Below are positions 32,006 to 44,239 of a stretch of 64,000 nt of DNA, one piece after another; positions within the stretch are counted from its first letter, which is position 1, and each line of letters starts with the position of its first letter. The notes beneath the pieces are model-generated. The model did no database searches. It worked only from the letters and a program-made list of their open reading frames with translations, and had not been told where the DNA came from. Both the position numbers and the translations under genes were made by a program. The DNA is from Plasmopara viticola (lineage: Eukaryota > Oomycota > Peronosporomycetes > Peronosporales > Peronosporaceae). The stretch covers positions 951,890 through 1,015,889 of the forward strand of contig MBPM02000017.1 of assembly GCA_001695595.3 (NCBI GenBank). Reading direction: 5' to 3'.

Positions 32006-32049
32006 GGTGTTCTACTGCTACAATAGTATTTTTGTAGCAGTAGAACACC
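32006..32049. repeat. Perfect 18-bp inverted repeat (hairpin)
   Basis: GGTGTTCTACTGCTACAA (32006-32023) and its exact reverse complement (32032-32049) flank an 8-nt loop. The minus frame across it reads EHLPKTGESEHASLYVDVIKKNANQ, perhaps part of an unidentified element. Confidence 0.8.
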
Positions 32050-32139
32050 CAATAATACTGTTTACTAGTATTTTCAGCTAACACTGCTTTCCTGTCAGAA
32101 GATTTTACGAGGCTTATCTTGTCGAGGAGATTCAATAAT

Positions 32140-32480
32140 TGTTGACTTTATACTAGAAGCGATGGGTGTGCGCTTAGCCACCGACACTTAAGACAATCAT
32201 TTTAATGAATGTGTCGAGCTTGAGGCCCTTGTTGATGCTGAGCGTACGCTAAGGGACCAACGCAATAATTGGTCTCGGTATATGTAATTGGAACGCCTGA
32301 CTTGCTTTTTGCTTGTTGCTCTGGCTGGAGAAGTAATTACAATTGACAATATATTTGCAAATGCATGTGGCTGATCTAAAATTTGCAATGTTAGGAAGAC
32401 ATTAGTCAAAGCGAGAAATTAAAATTTGCAGTTTGTTCATCCACAACTGCCAGCTCTTGACATCTTTCTTCATAGTGGTG
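32140..32480 (-). pseudogene. Spacer relic S7
   Basis: The minus strand reads SWQLWMNKLQIL (about 32440), DQPHAFANILSIVIT (about 32350) and RSASTRASSSTHSLK, with shifts. It is the same module as S1 and S6, upstream of the WP11 fragment. Confidence 0.4.
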
Positions 32481-32754
32481 AAAGTCTTAAAGCACGAATT
32501 TCTTTCACCGACCAATATAACAGGTGGTGCTACATAACTGTCTGGGATTTTCCTTAAAAACTTTCGTGATTGGCCGAGCGCGGCTTGTACATGCCGCTTC
32601 GGGATCTCCGACGCTCGCTTCGTTCGCTTTTTAACGATTGCGAATCTTGAGATGGCTCACTGGCGAGCATAGCGGTAACCCCGTTTTTAAAAATAGTGGA
32701 CAGCTCGATTTGTCTTGATGTTGGGGTTAGTCAAACAAAAAAGGCCACCAGTCT

Positions 32755-33365
32755 CATCAAGTGATGTTTGCAACGAATTCACGGCGAGTGACAGCGGTGG
32801 CATCGAAGCGATAGTCGCTCCGGCTGTTAGAAAGTATAGGCACGCGTCAGTTGAATCTCCGCTTTAAGAAGCAACTGTGACCGACGGTGTGAGAAAAGGC
32901 GAGGCTGCTGCTGCAAATAGGCACGTGTTTGTTATATATAGCTGAATTCGAATCAAGTTTTTAGGGATTAAAAATTGCAGAAATTCTTGGTGCATACAAG
33001 ACCCACTTTGCTGATCGATAATTACAAACATCTGGTTTATCAAAGTGGTAGACTTTCTACTTATGAACATTTAGAGAACTTCATTACGAATACCAGTGGT
33101 GGAAGAAGGATAGCGGATGATCACATAGCTCTGCTTCCCGTTCAAGGTTTTGACAACAATGACTTTATGTTTGGAAAGCCTTACGCAGAGGCGGCTCGTT
33201 ACCGTGTGTAAAATAAGTTCGTCGATTTTGTGCTGGCTACTGTGCGTAAGAACAACGGAAATATCTTTAAATAGTCAAAACATTGCTTGTCTCGATGGAG
33301 TTATGTAAAAAGTTGGTGGACTTAATTCATAAGAAGGTGGTTGCTTCGATGAAGGTAGCAGAGAA
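32755..33365 (+). pseudogene. WP11: internal and C-terminal fragment (subgroup A)
   Basis: It starts without signal peptide or motif in the region encoding NEFTASDSGGIEAIVA. Pieces then follow: GRLSTYEHLENFITNTSGGRRIADD, GFDNNDFMFGKPYAEAARYRV (32975-33211) and a short C-terminus near 33340. Several stops and frame changes. Closest to WP9 and WP12. Confidence 0.75.
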
Positions 33366-33369
33366 GAAA

Positions 33370-34500
33370 TCAGAAAATAGAGGATATGGGACGTATTTTG
33401 ATGATTACACATGATGTTCGACCTCTTGCGCAGACATTCTATGTTGCTCATGTGTTCGTATAGACTTCGCGGTAAAAAGATGGCTGATAATGGCTCTGCG
33501 CCAGTGGCAGCGAAGATTTTGACTCGTGTTGGATGAGAGAGCGGCATTCAGTTTTTGGTCTGCCAAAGTAGAAAGGTTATTATCTAAACATGTTGCTAGT
33601 ACCAGTGTTTTTTAGCTTCCATTGAGGTTTGCATGCCGTAATGTACGACTTGCATTAGAATGAGGTAAATACATATGAATCCACCCGCATTGCATTCTTA
33701 GATCATGTACAAAATTTACATTGTTCACTTCTGTCGCTCTTATAGACAATGCACATAACTTTAGCTATCCATCTTTTGTGCAACACACAATTAAATGCAA
33801 AAAACGCTGCGGCTTAGGAAATCGGCCAGACGACATGCGCCATGCCCTCTTGCCGGGAAAAGAAATGAGCACGATTTAAGAGATTTTTGTTCGATCGACT
33901 TGAACTTTCCTCTTTCAAAGCGATCATAAACTCGTTTGTTCCTCACACGATAGCGTCAACAAAAAGGTTGAGTATATGCGTGTTAAAAGCCTACTCAGCA
34001 TGATGCGAGCGAGCGCATGTAAAGTAATTCGAGAACATGATTCTTTGATGTAAAGGTCGTCAACGATATTTGGACAGGTCGAGGTCGTGAAATCGAATTT
34101 GGCGATTACACGAATGGTAGAAAAAACATCTGTTTGCACAATTGTCGATAACGCTACTCCGTCAGATGTTCCAGCAAAAATGTAGCGAAAGCACTTTCCA
34201 ACGCTAAGCAGTAATGAATGTGAGTTTCGTTAAACGACCTCCAAACTATTATAGACATTCCATTTCAGAAGAATGCCAAAGACTCAATGGTTAAGGGCCA
34301 CATAAATTACGTATGTGCAAGAAACGAGTGAGTATGGTGGTGCGCGACGATAATAGTATAATTAAAACAGACACTGGTTGGCAATCATGTGCAAGGTGTG
34401 GATACGAGCGTGGAACTTGGCATCCGCAGCCTGGTAACATAACAGCTCTTTTGTAAGTGGTATTTCTCTTTATAACATTGAAGAGGTTTTCAACCGACCC
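33370..34500. other. Spacer upstream of WP12
   Basis: 33380-33710 is a WP 3' flank with intron-like ends (GGACGTATT ... GTTCGTATAG) and the box GCATTGCATTCTTAGATC. 33820-34140 holds the CAGACGACATGCGCCATGCC block. The region is otherwise empty. Confidence 0.45.
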
Positions 34501-34541
34501 CTTGTGAGTTTATTGTCTAATCGTGAACAGGACCGGCATTC

Positions 34542-34558
34542 CCTCATTCTCCATTCTT
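34542..34558 (+). promoter_or_regulatory. WP12 core promoter
   Basis: CCTCATTCTCCATTCTT fits Inr+FPR, 55 bp before the ATG at 34613. The upstream dyad is deleted in this copy (AATCGTGAACAGGACCGG runs straight into the core). Confidence 0.55.
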
Positions 34559-34612
34559 CATTCTACCTTTCACCACCTGCCACCATCAACGTCGACGAAA
34601 CACAAGGCTTTA

Positions 34613-35787
34613 ATGCGTTCAAGGTGTGTAGTGGCGCTGACAGTGGTCGCTGTGTTTACCTTTTGTAAGGCTGCCAACGGGGCGGCGAGAGTCTCTGGTG
34701 CCGAGGAACCTCAAGCGTATGGCCTGCCTATCACCACTCCACTTGGTTCGCGGCGGCAATGGCCTACACGTCTCTTGAAGTCAGTTGCAGCTTCAGGATT
34801 CTCATCTTACTTTGAACGTATACCAGGGGGAAAGTGGCTATCGAAAAAAATGGGTTTTCGCCACAAATTCGCAGAAGAGGGAAGTGCGACTAACCTTTTT
34901 CACGCTACCAATCTCGAAAGCGTGAATGCCAAAGGTTTTTTTAAGAGTCGGGAGTTCGAACAGTGGGAAAAAAAAGTCAAGCTCAAGCATAAAGGCGACG
35001 CTGATGGGCAGATGTTCTTAACACTGGATGAGCAGTTCAAGGCAGAAAAGAACGGTGGAGTCGAACCAATCATCGCGCTGGCTTTAAACGACAAAAGCAC
35101 GCGTGATGTAGGACTTCGGTTTGAAAATGAACTGCTACGAACGCTGGCTGCCGGCATGAAAGAAGGCGATGAGGTTGCTACAAATAGGTACGTGCGTTAC
35201 GGTCTTTACCGAAATCCAAAGCACGGTTCCTTGGATGATAAAATGCAGAGATATCTTGGCGGTACACCTCCTGCTCAGCTGATCAAAAGTTACAAAAAGT
35301 CGGCTACCCATAGTGGTGAAGTGTCAACTTTTGAGTATCTAGAAAACTACTTTGCGATGATCAGTGGTGGAGAAAGAGTGAAAGATATTTACTTAGATCT
35401 GCTACCCACCAAAGGTTTTGACAACAATAACTTTCTGTTTCAAAGGCTTTACGAAGAGGCAGCTCGTAAAGGTCTGAAAAAAGATGGCTTCGCCGATTTC
35501 ATGCTAGCTACTCTCCGTAAGGAGAACGGATTTACGAACGTTGAGAACGCTAACTACCTACTCAGACTTAAGGAATCGAAAATCTCGAAGGATCTTCGTA
35601 AAAAGGTGGTGAACCCATTGTTTAGAAAAGTAGTTGCATCGCTGCCAAAGGAGATGAGAAATCGATACAAGATGAAATCATTGGTACGTACGCAGATGAT
35701 TTATAGATTCCGTAACGACCTCTCGCGCTAAGTGTTGCTCATGTGCTGGTGTAGATTTTGTGGTTTAAAAAGGTCCTGCGTCAGTAG
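34613..35787 (+). CDS. Secreted WY-like effector candidate WP12 (subgroup A), two exons
   Basis: The start at 34613 (MRSRCVVALTVVAVFTFCK) matches WP9. An upstream in-frame Met at 34523 lies before the core promoter and would hide the signal peptide. Exon 1 (34613-35683) is exactly 357 codons, the intron is 35684-35754, and exon 2 adds ten codons to a TAG at 35785-35787, since the ancestral ATTCTGTAG is ATTTTGTGG here. Unspliced, the frame ends at 35731. The motif has diverged to RRQWPTRLL at 47-55. The body has FFKSREFEQWEKKV, GGVEPIIALAL, LRFENELLRTLAAG, YVRYGLYRNPKH, YFAMISGGERVKDIY and GFDNNNFLFQRLYEEAA. The effector role is inferred. Confidence 0.82.
35684..35754 (+). other. Conserved 3' intron of WP12 (71 nt, phase 0)
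   Basis: Donor TGGTACGTACG, CTCTCGCGCTAAG branch-like segment shortened relative to other copies, acceptor GGTGTAG. Confidence 0.6.
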
Positions 35788-36079
35788 CAGAGAAGATTTT
35801 AACTCGCGGTGGATGAGAGCGCAACACTCGGTACTTGATTTGCCAGGATAGCAAGGGTGTCATCTGAGCACAAGGCTTGCATGTCAATATTTTACGTATC
35901 GACGCATAAAAATGGAGTAAATGCATAAATACTCTAGCATTGTCGTGGGTGCAACTAGATTTTTGTTGGAGTCGAGAATAGGTTCCTCGTTTGTAGTAAT
36001 ATGAATGACGCTACAATACACAGTGCTTGGTCTTGAATCTTAATTTTCAAATGCCTTGCGTCCTTAAGCTTTCTTCCGA

Positions 36080-36620
36080 TCCGAACACAATTTATCAAGA
36101 AAGAAACTCATACTACTTGGCATTATAGTCATGACAATGTGTGCTTGTATTTTCGTAGGCACCATTTCATAAGGCTTACCTTGTCAAGCAATGTCGACTC
36201 CATACCGTAAGCAATGCTGTGCGCTTGGCAACTAACACTTATCATTTACCGTTTTGATGAATGTGATAAGCTTGAGGTTCCCATTGGTGCCAAGCGTACC
36301 AATGCAATATTTGGGATCATCGCTCTCTCGGTGGATGACTTCGCAACGTCTAATAGCTTTGCTTGCTGCTTTGTCAAACAGATCAAGGGTGGCCGAATTT
36401 ACGTCGACAAATGCCTGTGGCTAAACTAATTTCTGCAATGTAGACAGATACTTTCGATGCAACATAGGCGAACTGGAGCGCGTTCATCAGCATGGAGAAA
36501 AAATCAAAAGGACGGACCAACTTACGACTATGGGTGATTTTTTTCATATAAATTTCTTTCACATAGGAAAGTGACCAATTTTTAAATCAATTCTCAGTTC
36601 GCTTTGCCCGCGTCTCAATA
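36080..36620 (-). pseudogene. Spacer relic S8
   Basis: The minus frame reads FVDVNSATLDLFDKAASKA, then about 45 further residues without a stop to NLKLITFIKTVN. The tail IQAHIVMTIMPSSMSFFLDKL with SDRKKA lies near 36070-36150. Same position relative to WP12 as S6 has to WP9. Confidence 0.45.
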
Positions 36621-37330
36621 TTTTATTTTTTGTACGAGTGAAATGAGCGGCTCAACGGCGAACTCGGTGCTGCTTTGGGGACGTATCCATCGGGGCTCTG
36701 AACTACAAACAAATACAATGCTTAGTTGGGTGGCTATTTTAAAGTGAAGCGTGTAGAAACAAATATATATTAAGCGCACGAAAATTGCTGATCAGTTTAC
36801 AAAACGGCGAGGCGGCGTCATTCGAAATGACAATTTGTACGTATGACGAGTGCCAGCGCGCATGGCGTAAGATTCCTGATTGCTTCCGAATGGAAAGAAG
36901 CATATCATTACAAATATGGAAATCGTACCGCAATTTTTGTAAAATTTTAAAGGCAAAAAACCTGACAGATGACGCCAGTTCGCCAGATTCAGCTGAGGAG
37001 AAGTTGTTTTCGTAGCTTTTGAATTGGGCAGCAGTAAGAATTATGAACCCACGTCAAGCGCGTTTCGAAGCACCCAAATTTTAGGTCAAGCTGCAATTTA
37101 TTATATAAAAACCTGCACCCCTGTAATGGTAGGTGACTTTATGGAAAAAGATAGTGCAGCAAGGCAAAACACGGGCATACATGGTAGTGCGTGGATCTTA
37201 TCCTTTTGAACAAATGTTGGCAAGCAATTCAGTGGCACGGTGTCATTCAAGACGAATAGTATTAATTTTCGAGAGACAGAAAAGGGTTGCTTTTTGATCG
37301 ATCCTCAAGGAGAGTTCGAGACAAGATAAA
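36620..37330. other. Spacer upstream of WP13
   Basis: Matches the WP9-WP10 spacer (22810-23480) block by block, for example GGCGAGGCGGCGTC at 36808 and AATTGGGCAGCAGTAAGAATTATGAACC at 37021. No gene. Confidence 0.45.
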
Positions 37331-37461
37331 TGATCGCACCGCATCAGAATGAGAGCACTAGTACGTGTATTCGTGTCAGGATAAAGACACGGTTCATGGT
37401 TGCAAATATTTTCTCGCTCTCGAATGTCCCTTCCGCCACCTGCCAACTTGAAAGTCAACAA

Positions 37462-38455
37462 CATTTAAGGTGTGTTGTGGCGCTGACAAAACTTGCTGTG
37501 TTAGCTCTTTACAAGACAGTAAATGTAGCCGACAGAGCCTCTGGTGCTAAGGAAATCCAACTTCATGGCGTATATATGCCGCTTCTTAGTAATTAAATTC
37601 GCCCACGGCGACGATGGCCTGCTCGTCTTTTGATGTCTGTCGCAGCTCTTAAGTTATCAAATTGTCAATAACATGGTTGGGAAAGTGGTGGTTCTCAAAA
37701 AATGCCAAATAAATCCCACTTCGATGAAAATGAACTTATTTTTCAGTCACTTATAATGCCGAAGACGTGAATCCTTAAAACATCTTTAGGGCGAGCAGTC
37801 TAAAATGGGCAACCGACGTGAAGGGATAGTGTGGAGCCACCTCTGAAGAACTGATCCTTTCCACAATGTTGGAGGAGTTTCGTGGCAATTTCGACGACGG
37901 AGTCGAAGGAATTACTGCGCAGGCTTTCAGAAGCGATGACACGCGTGATATGGCGTACCACTTGAGAATCTGCTGATGGAAAAGCTGCTCGGTGGCGTGA
38001 GATGAAATCTCTATATTGCCTTAACTGCCTTATGCATTATGCGCTCTAATGTGCAACGATGCACGCGATAGTGCATACAAAAGTGACAGAATAGGCAATA
38101 ATAATTCGCACAGTCGAAAGCTCACCAGCTCTCGACCAACATGATCATGCTAAAGATTAAAAGCGATATTATGATATGATTGAAAAAAAATTGTCGGAAG
38201 TTTTCAATAATCTGTAATGTGTCGACGAATTCAACAATAATGCCTTTTTGTTAAATATGCTATACGAAAAGGCCATGACTTCTGAAAAAAGGTGAGTAAC
38301 GCCACTTTCATGCTGACTAAACTGCGCAAAGCGAATCGGACTGAAGACGACATCTCCAGACTTCTTCACGATCTTGAAGGCCAAAACGTTCCGTATAATC
38401 TTCACAACAGATTTCTGAAATCGATGTCAGCTGTTTAAAAAAATAAAAGTTGTTG
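37462..38455 (+). pseudogene. WP13: heavily decayed subgroup C member
   Basis: Both start codons are lost (TTTAAGG in place of ATGCG). The signal peptide remains as LRCVVALTKLAVLALYKTVNVA, then SN and a stop. The RPRRRWPARLL codons are legible at about 37598-37630. Later pieces match WP10: DDGVEGITAQAF, ALRAAL-like Tyr region, and EGQNVPYNLHNRF near the end. It is a paralogue of WP10, as expected if WP12-WP13 duplicated from WP9-WP10. Confidence 0.75.
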
Positions 38456-38459
38456 ACAT

Positions 38460-40490
38460 CGCGTCGAACGTTGCGATATGCGATGGAGAGCGCGGGTTCG
38501 AGTGCGTATTATTAATCAGGACGTACGATTTATTGTATTTGGTGTTTGTATAGGATAGGTAAGCCATGATCAAAAAAGGTCCCTTAACAAGACCTGAGTT
38601 GTGTTGGTGGCAAGATCGACGCTTGATTTTCGGTCTGCCATGCAGTAAAAATTGTGTTATTTGACTACAGGGCTAGCATCTTAACGATAGGCATTGGAAT
38701 GAGGTTAGTACGTATAGATACACTCGCGTTGCATTTTAAGATTGTGTGACAAACATCTCTATTCAAGCTAATTTAAGTATAAATACAGTATCTCTTCAGA
38801 CAACTTCATGAAATGTTTCTTAGGCGCATATCGTTACCACTAAGCCAGATTATATAAATGTAATGAGCTAACACTTAACTTTTAAGCTTTTATATATCAA
38901 AACGTCAATCTCCCAATGCTGCATAATTAATCGTTGTCTGATAGCTCCGTCAATGCAGTAGAGCGCCTGACAATCAATTTAGGCTTCCATTAAAATTTCA
39001 AGTGGCAATGCGGGTGGATTCACATGGAAGTAAGATTGTCATCTGAGCACAATACTTGCACGTCAAGTGTTTGCATTTTCGAGATACTTGAATGAGAATG
39101 ATGATACCTATCAGCTTATCCGCATTTGCACGTGAGTTAAAATGGATTGAAGCCGACAATGATTACATCCTTCAATTTTTTGCCCTATGAAGCACGAGTA
39201 GATCATTTAAACGGTCTTGGCCGCATTTATGAGGCGGCAAAGTGCTCAAGATGTAGTATTGTAAAAACGACGTAGCAATATGCTTGAGTTTGGTCACAAA
39301 TTGAAGTTTTTGTACACTTCAATCAATTTTTTTCCTATATGGATACAAATTGCCAAAGAACAACCTGTCATACTTGGCTCTAACGTGATGACGATATGCG
39401 TCGACATTTTCGTAAGATATACCTTCAAAGATGCTTGACTTGTCAAAAGAGTACCATCTTTGATGGCTTCACACCAGCGAATTACATGTTTGATGTACGT
39501 GTCACCGTGGCAGTCCTACTACCAAGTGTCGCTCTCTCAACCAACACAAGTCAGGTCTTTATAATGTACCCCCCCCAACCATGGTTCCATTACAGACACT
39601 ATACAAAAGACATGCGAACCCCAAAGCGTCAACGCGAATGGTCGTACATCATATGCATACGCACCTGTGACACAGTCGCGGAGGGAGAAGGTCATTTGTT
39701 CAATGAGGCTTAGGCGCCGAGCGGGGCGAAGGAGGAGCATTTGCTGCTTGGGAGCAAACTCAGAGGTGACATTAAGAAAGAACTTTTGCATTTCTTGCTA
39801 CAGCTTAACTGATTGCCTTTAGCCACCTCGTACTACCTCCTGAAGTCTACCATTTTCCTATACTTTATCTGACTTCTTGCGCACTTTAGTATATTTTTAA
39901 AAAATGACGTCCGTTGACTTTTGTTATTTATATGAAATCGGATTCGGCTTCGGATCTAAAACTATGTAACCGAAACTTCCTATGGATAGTACCAATGCAT
40001 ATATACTTTAAGCAATGCAGTTTTATGGCGCCATGGCCGTCATCGGCAATCCCACCGGTGATGACGTTTGCGTCTAATGACGTCTTTTTTTATTTGCAAT
40101 TGGGATCGATGAGTCTGGAATCTTTTTCAGATCATCCAAGGGCTCCCGACTAGCTTTCTTGTTGGCTTCACCAAGTTATCAAATCTTGTAATGCAGGTTT
40201 ACTTTATAGTCGATGATGGCTTCAACGAGCTGTTTCTTCAAATTGTCGATCAAGATGGCCTTATTCACCTTTTGCCGACAATTACGATTCCTGTGATACG
40301 GCTCCGGCAGTTAAAAGTGTAATATAGAATTCAGCAATATTCCTTTAGATGATTTTAATGTATAGGAATCTCACGTAACTTTCTTTGCGATCGGGAATGT
40401 GCTAATACATCTCAGCGCTTTATTTGAGTGGGCATATCTTTCTGACGCACATACTATATTCGCTGTTTAAAGACACTATACTGCACACTT
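38460..40490. other. Spacer with duplicated blocks, no gene
   Basis: 38490-38750 is a WP 3' flank with intron-like ends. 38995-39510 duplicates 27965-28480. 39510-39650 resembles a minus-strand WP 3' flank. A plus frame at 39396-39713 and a frame at 39914-40153 match nothing known to me. Confidence 0.4.
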
Positions 40491-40699
40491 AAAGTCTTGG
40501 ACGACAGTGAAATTACTTCTTGCACTCTTTTGCTTCGCTCATCTGGTCCTGTGAAATCCTTGATAGATAGTGAAAAAAATATATCAGTACGATAAGCACC
40601 TTAACGAGGTAGCAACTTTTGTGCTGTTTTTTATTTGTAGTGTTTTGGATCGGAAGCCGAATCATCCGGCATATAAGGAGCATGACCACGATCCGCTCC

Positions 40700-43600
40700 G
40701 AACAATGAAGTCCCAACTGTAGAGTGTACGCGTCAATTATAGGCTGTATTAGCCAGAAGTACAGTCATCCTCATCACTATGTGCTTGGTTGACGACACCG
40801 TCGAAGACCCACAAAGCAGTCGATCCATCCCGTTTGTCCATCCGTTTGTGGCCAAAAAGATCCAAATTGTGCTGCATTCTGATCGCCACCACGATCTCGC
40901 GATTTTAAACCACTTTCGGTAGCTCTTACAGCAAACTCGGGCAGATTTCATCCCAAAATCCGAATTCTGTGACAATGCATCAGCCACGGTCTTAGTTTCA
41001 CCAATAATCAGATCGAACAATGGCGGGAATTTGGCCGCTATATTGAACCGTCGAGCCAACCTGCGATTTGTAGTCTCTGCGTCAGGACAATCTTCTTACT
41101 TTTGAGATCCGTTTTGACCGTAAATGGTTGATCAAGAAATATATATACGCCATACAACCAGTGCATGAATGATTGCAAGTAGTTTCATTCACAGGCAGGT
41201 TAATTCAGCTCAGCCGGCTTCGTCTTTTAGCTAAAAAAAGCAATATGATGCTCTCGCTCTAATTCTTTTCAAACAAGACACCTCCGATCGCAAAGCTCGT
41301 GAAGTTCATTCGAATACTAAATGGTTTCAAAAAGTCCAGAAGTATCACAACTGGTGGAAGCGTCAAGCAACGATGACTTAGTAAATCAGCGTAACCGATC
41401 GTTCGGAATTGCAATCAGTTCGTAAGGGCATTTACTTCAATGCTATCATGGAGTGGCCCTGTCAAAGTAATTACATTTTTTGCATAGTCTATATAAATTT
41501 TACAGACGGGTTAGTAAAATTGCAACTTTATGACTGTATTTACAAAACTCAAATTTACATTGGAAGAAATGATTGATCTACTAATCGATAATTTCATGCG
41601 TATTTGAATAATAATCACCTATAGCGCGACCGATACACGATACTGAGTATTGCAGGGGTGCTAGATTTGAAGCGATTGCCTCTTCAAATTTGAGACAACA
41701 AAAATTAAAAAGCATCACATCTTTATTGGATCTTTAAGGTTGCTCCGCATTTGTTGATCGTCCTTAAAGATCCTTAGGACATACACTGTAGTGCCTAAGG
41801 TGCACTTCATTTGATTTTTTGTTCCGGACACAAACTATTTGTAATATTTATAACCTTGTCGGTGCCCATTTGTGACGTCTTTTTGTCCGATAAAGCCCTC
41901 TAGGTATGGGCTCACATCCACGCAGAACTGGCACTTTGCTTGCTTAATGCCGTGATGTGGTTTAATTAAAAACGTAGAAGTGGCCAAAGAAGATTTTCTT
42001 AAACCCTTAAGTCTCTGCATAAGCCGGTTCCATATACCCGGTCTTTGCTTAAGTCTCATAGGAAAGATAGCTTACTTAAACAGACCATCTGGGGTGAAAA
42101 GGCTTCTAATCTCACATTTTAATGTCATAGTTCCCCAAGCAGGTCCATGCACGATAAGCAACGACTTCAAGACATGGCGTAAAAGCTGTCTGCCTCACAC
42201 AGCAGCGGCGTCGCTTGCAACACATAGTTGCCAGAATTAGCTGGCGATAGTCGTACAAAATGCGCCCGCCAGCAGACTTCTTGACACAAAGCGCACTTGG
42301 CCGAATAATGTCCGCTTTCACCATCTTTTCATTCCATACCTGAAATTTCCTCAGCTTTCCAGGATTCTGGTTTTACTTTTCTACGGATATTAAGCTTAAG
42401 CAAAATTTTGTGCTCGATTCGTCTGGTATGGAGGTGTCTCGCGAGAAGGTTGTATTTCAAAACTTATGTCCGTCTGTTTGCGTAACGACTCGAAGCTGAC
42501 TTGTCTATAAGTAATTCTATTTTTTTATTTTAAAGCCTAAAGCCATCTTGATACTATGCGGGCTGACGGCGAATACAGCTTCATGTCTTTGTGGTGACGC
42601 AAAATATTAAGATTTGGTGAAAAGAAATATGTTGCGCCATTCCTTGACGGATACAGTGGCCTTGTTGCTGGTAATAGCTATAAATCTCATGGGTCTAATT
42701 CGTACGAGCCTTGCGCTGTCCAGCGATCCGTCTGGACAGACACAACCGATTTGGAATATAAGCTGAACTGCTTTGTGTTCCTCCGCGTTGATGCGGAGTG
42801 TCACACGCCCTGTAGCTTGGTCGATATCTAAATGTAGCTTTATAGCCACATCGTGCCGATGAAAGTATCTTATTTTCAGGAAGAGTCATAGTGTAGCATG
42901 GAACGCTTCTGATGCTAAAGGGAGAACAAAGTGTAATCAATTAATGTACACACTTCGTCGGGGGCGGTGAACAGCTTTTTCGAAACAGAGGCCGACTTAT
43001 ACCATCTCACTCTTGGACACTTCGAGCTCAAGTTGCTTTCCCAAGTCTTTGAAATACCTGCGAATACTACATCCATCGTCGATGAAGGCAATGATAGGTC
43101 TCTTTTGACGAACGTCTTTGAAAGCATAAGTTTTTGCTTCAAAAATAGCTTGCAGTGCAGCAATAATCTCTTACGTTTCTTGGAGTGGTAAATTGAGGAG
43201 TTATGTGGCCGCCACCGCCACATTTGTTGCAAGTTGCCGATAAACTAAAGATCGCTAAACTAACCGAAGGTCCAGAATGGGCTTGTACACTTGTCCCGTC
43301 GTCGTTTTCGGCCCTCGTGTTTTCGAAAACGAGGGCTGATGTTGTTACTTGTTCACTTCCACACAAAAAACCAACTTCTAGGCGTCGTCTTGAGCGATTA
43401 GGCTGATCCAAAACTTGGACAACCCGATAATGGGAGAACTTGAAGCTGGAGGATATTCTAATGGTCTCTTGAAGATGATTTGGACTTTTGCTTTTGTCTG
43501 CTTCGTGTCCTTATCCCGTAATCCATCTTTAAAGAATCTTTTTGAGTCCACTGATCTTTACATCAGTGCATGGCGCAAAGGTTCAGAATTGAAAGTCGTT

Positions 43601-44230
43601 TGCGAAAACGAATTTTCATTTGTTTTAGGTGAGAAGATCCGATTTCGAAGACCACTTTTGACATTTTTAAGCTCAAACTTCGTGCAAAGTTAAGTAGTAA
43701 GCGGTCCTTATCTTTTGTGCGTGTTCATATGCTTGGAGTGGGTCATAAAGGCACAGTATTAGCACGGACTTGCTCCAAATTATCGAGATGAGTGCCACAA
43801 AGTCTGATCACCCAAGTGGCGCTTAGTGATGTAGTATTATTACTTTGCGAATATTATCTTTGACAAACCTGCCTATAGAATGTTCCCTCTTCTGCTTGTC
43901 TCTTGATGCATTACTAAAAGCTCTCGAAAGCCTGATGCACGTGGGCTTGCTTCGTCATCTGAGCCCGATATAGCTGTTGCTGCTAGGTTATATAGGGCAG
44001 TAGCTGCAGCATGGACAGTGTGTCTATACCGATCGCTATAAAAGGAATCAAAGTAGCCTGAGCGGTTGGCATTGATTGGCTATTGCATCTGACGGAATCG
44101 GATCTTGTAAGTTAAAGCGCAACCTTGGCCATAAAGTTTCATTGTCGTCGATAGCGTTTTTTCTGCTCTATTGACGAGATCTTAGTTTTGGAGGTGGAAG
44201 CTTAGCTGTACGCTTCTGTGGACGACCATA
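40700..44230 (-). mobile_element. Degraded Ty3/gypsy element (no LTRs found)
   Basis: Minus-strand pieces in the expected order. Gag with a damaged CCHC knuckle (CNKCGGGGHITPQF, near 43200-43235; last Cys replaced). A retropepsin-like segment IIAFIDDGCSIRRYF (about 43060-43105). Reverse transcriptase DIIRPS and GGRILYDYRQL (42220-42324), then KAFLTPDGLFK and QRPGIWNRLMQRLKG (about 42000-42095). RNase H PFTVKTDLKSKKIVL, then GETKTVADALSQNSDF (about 40960-41140). The stretch that should hold the catalytic YxDD is missing. No integrase was recognised. Confidence 0.7.
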
Positions 44231-44239
44231 CTTGCCAAG

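Noticed and set aside
39914..40153. 79-residue plus frame as a gene
   Set aside because: No signal peptide, promoter or similarity; it is likely a chance frame in spacer.
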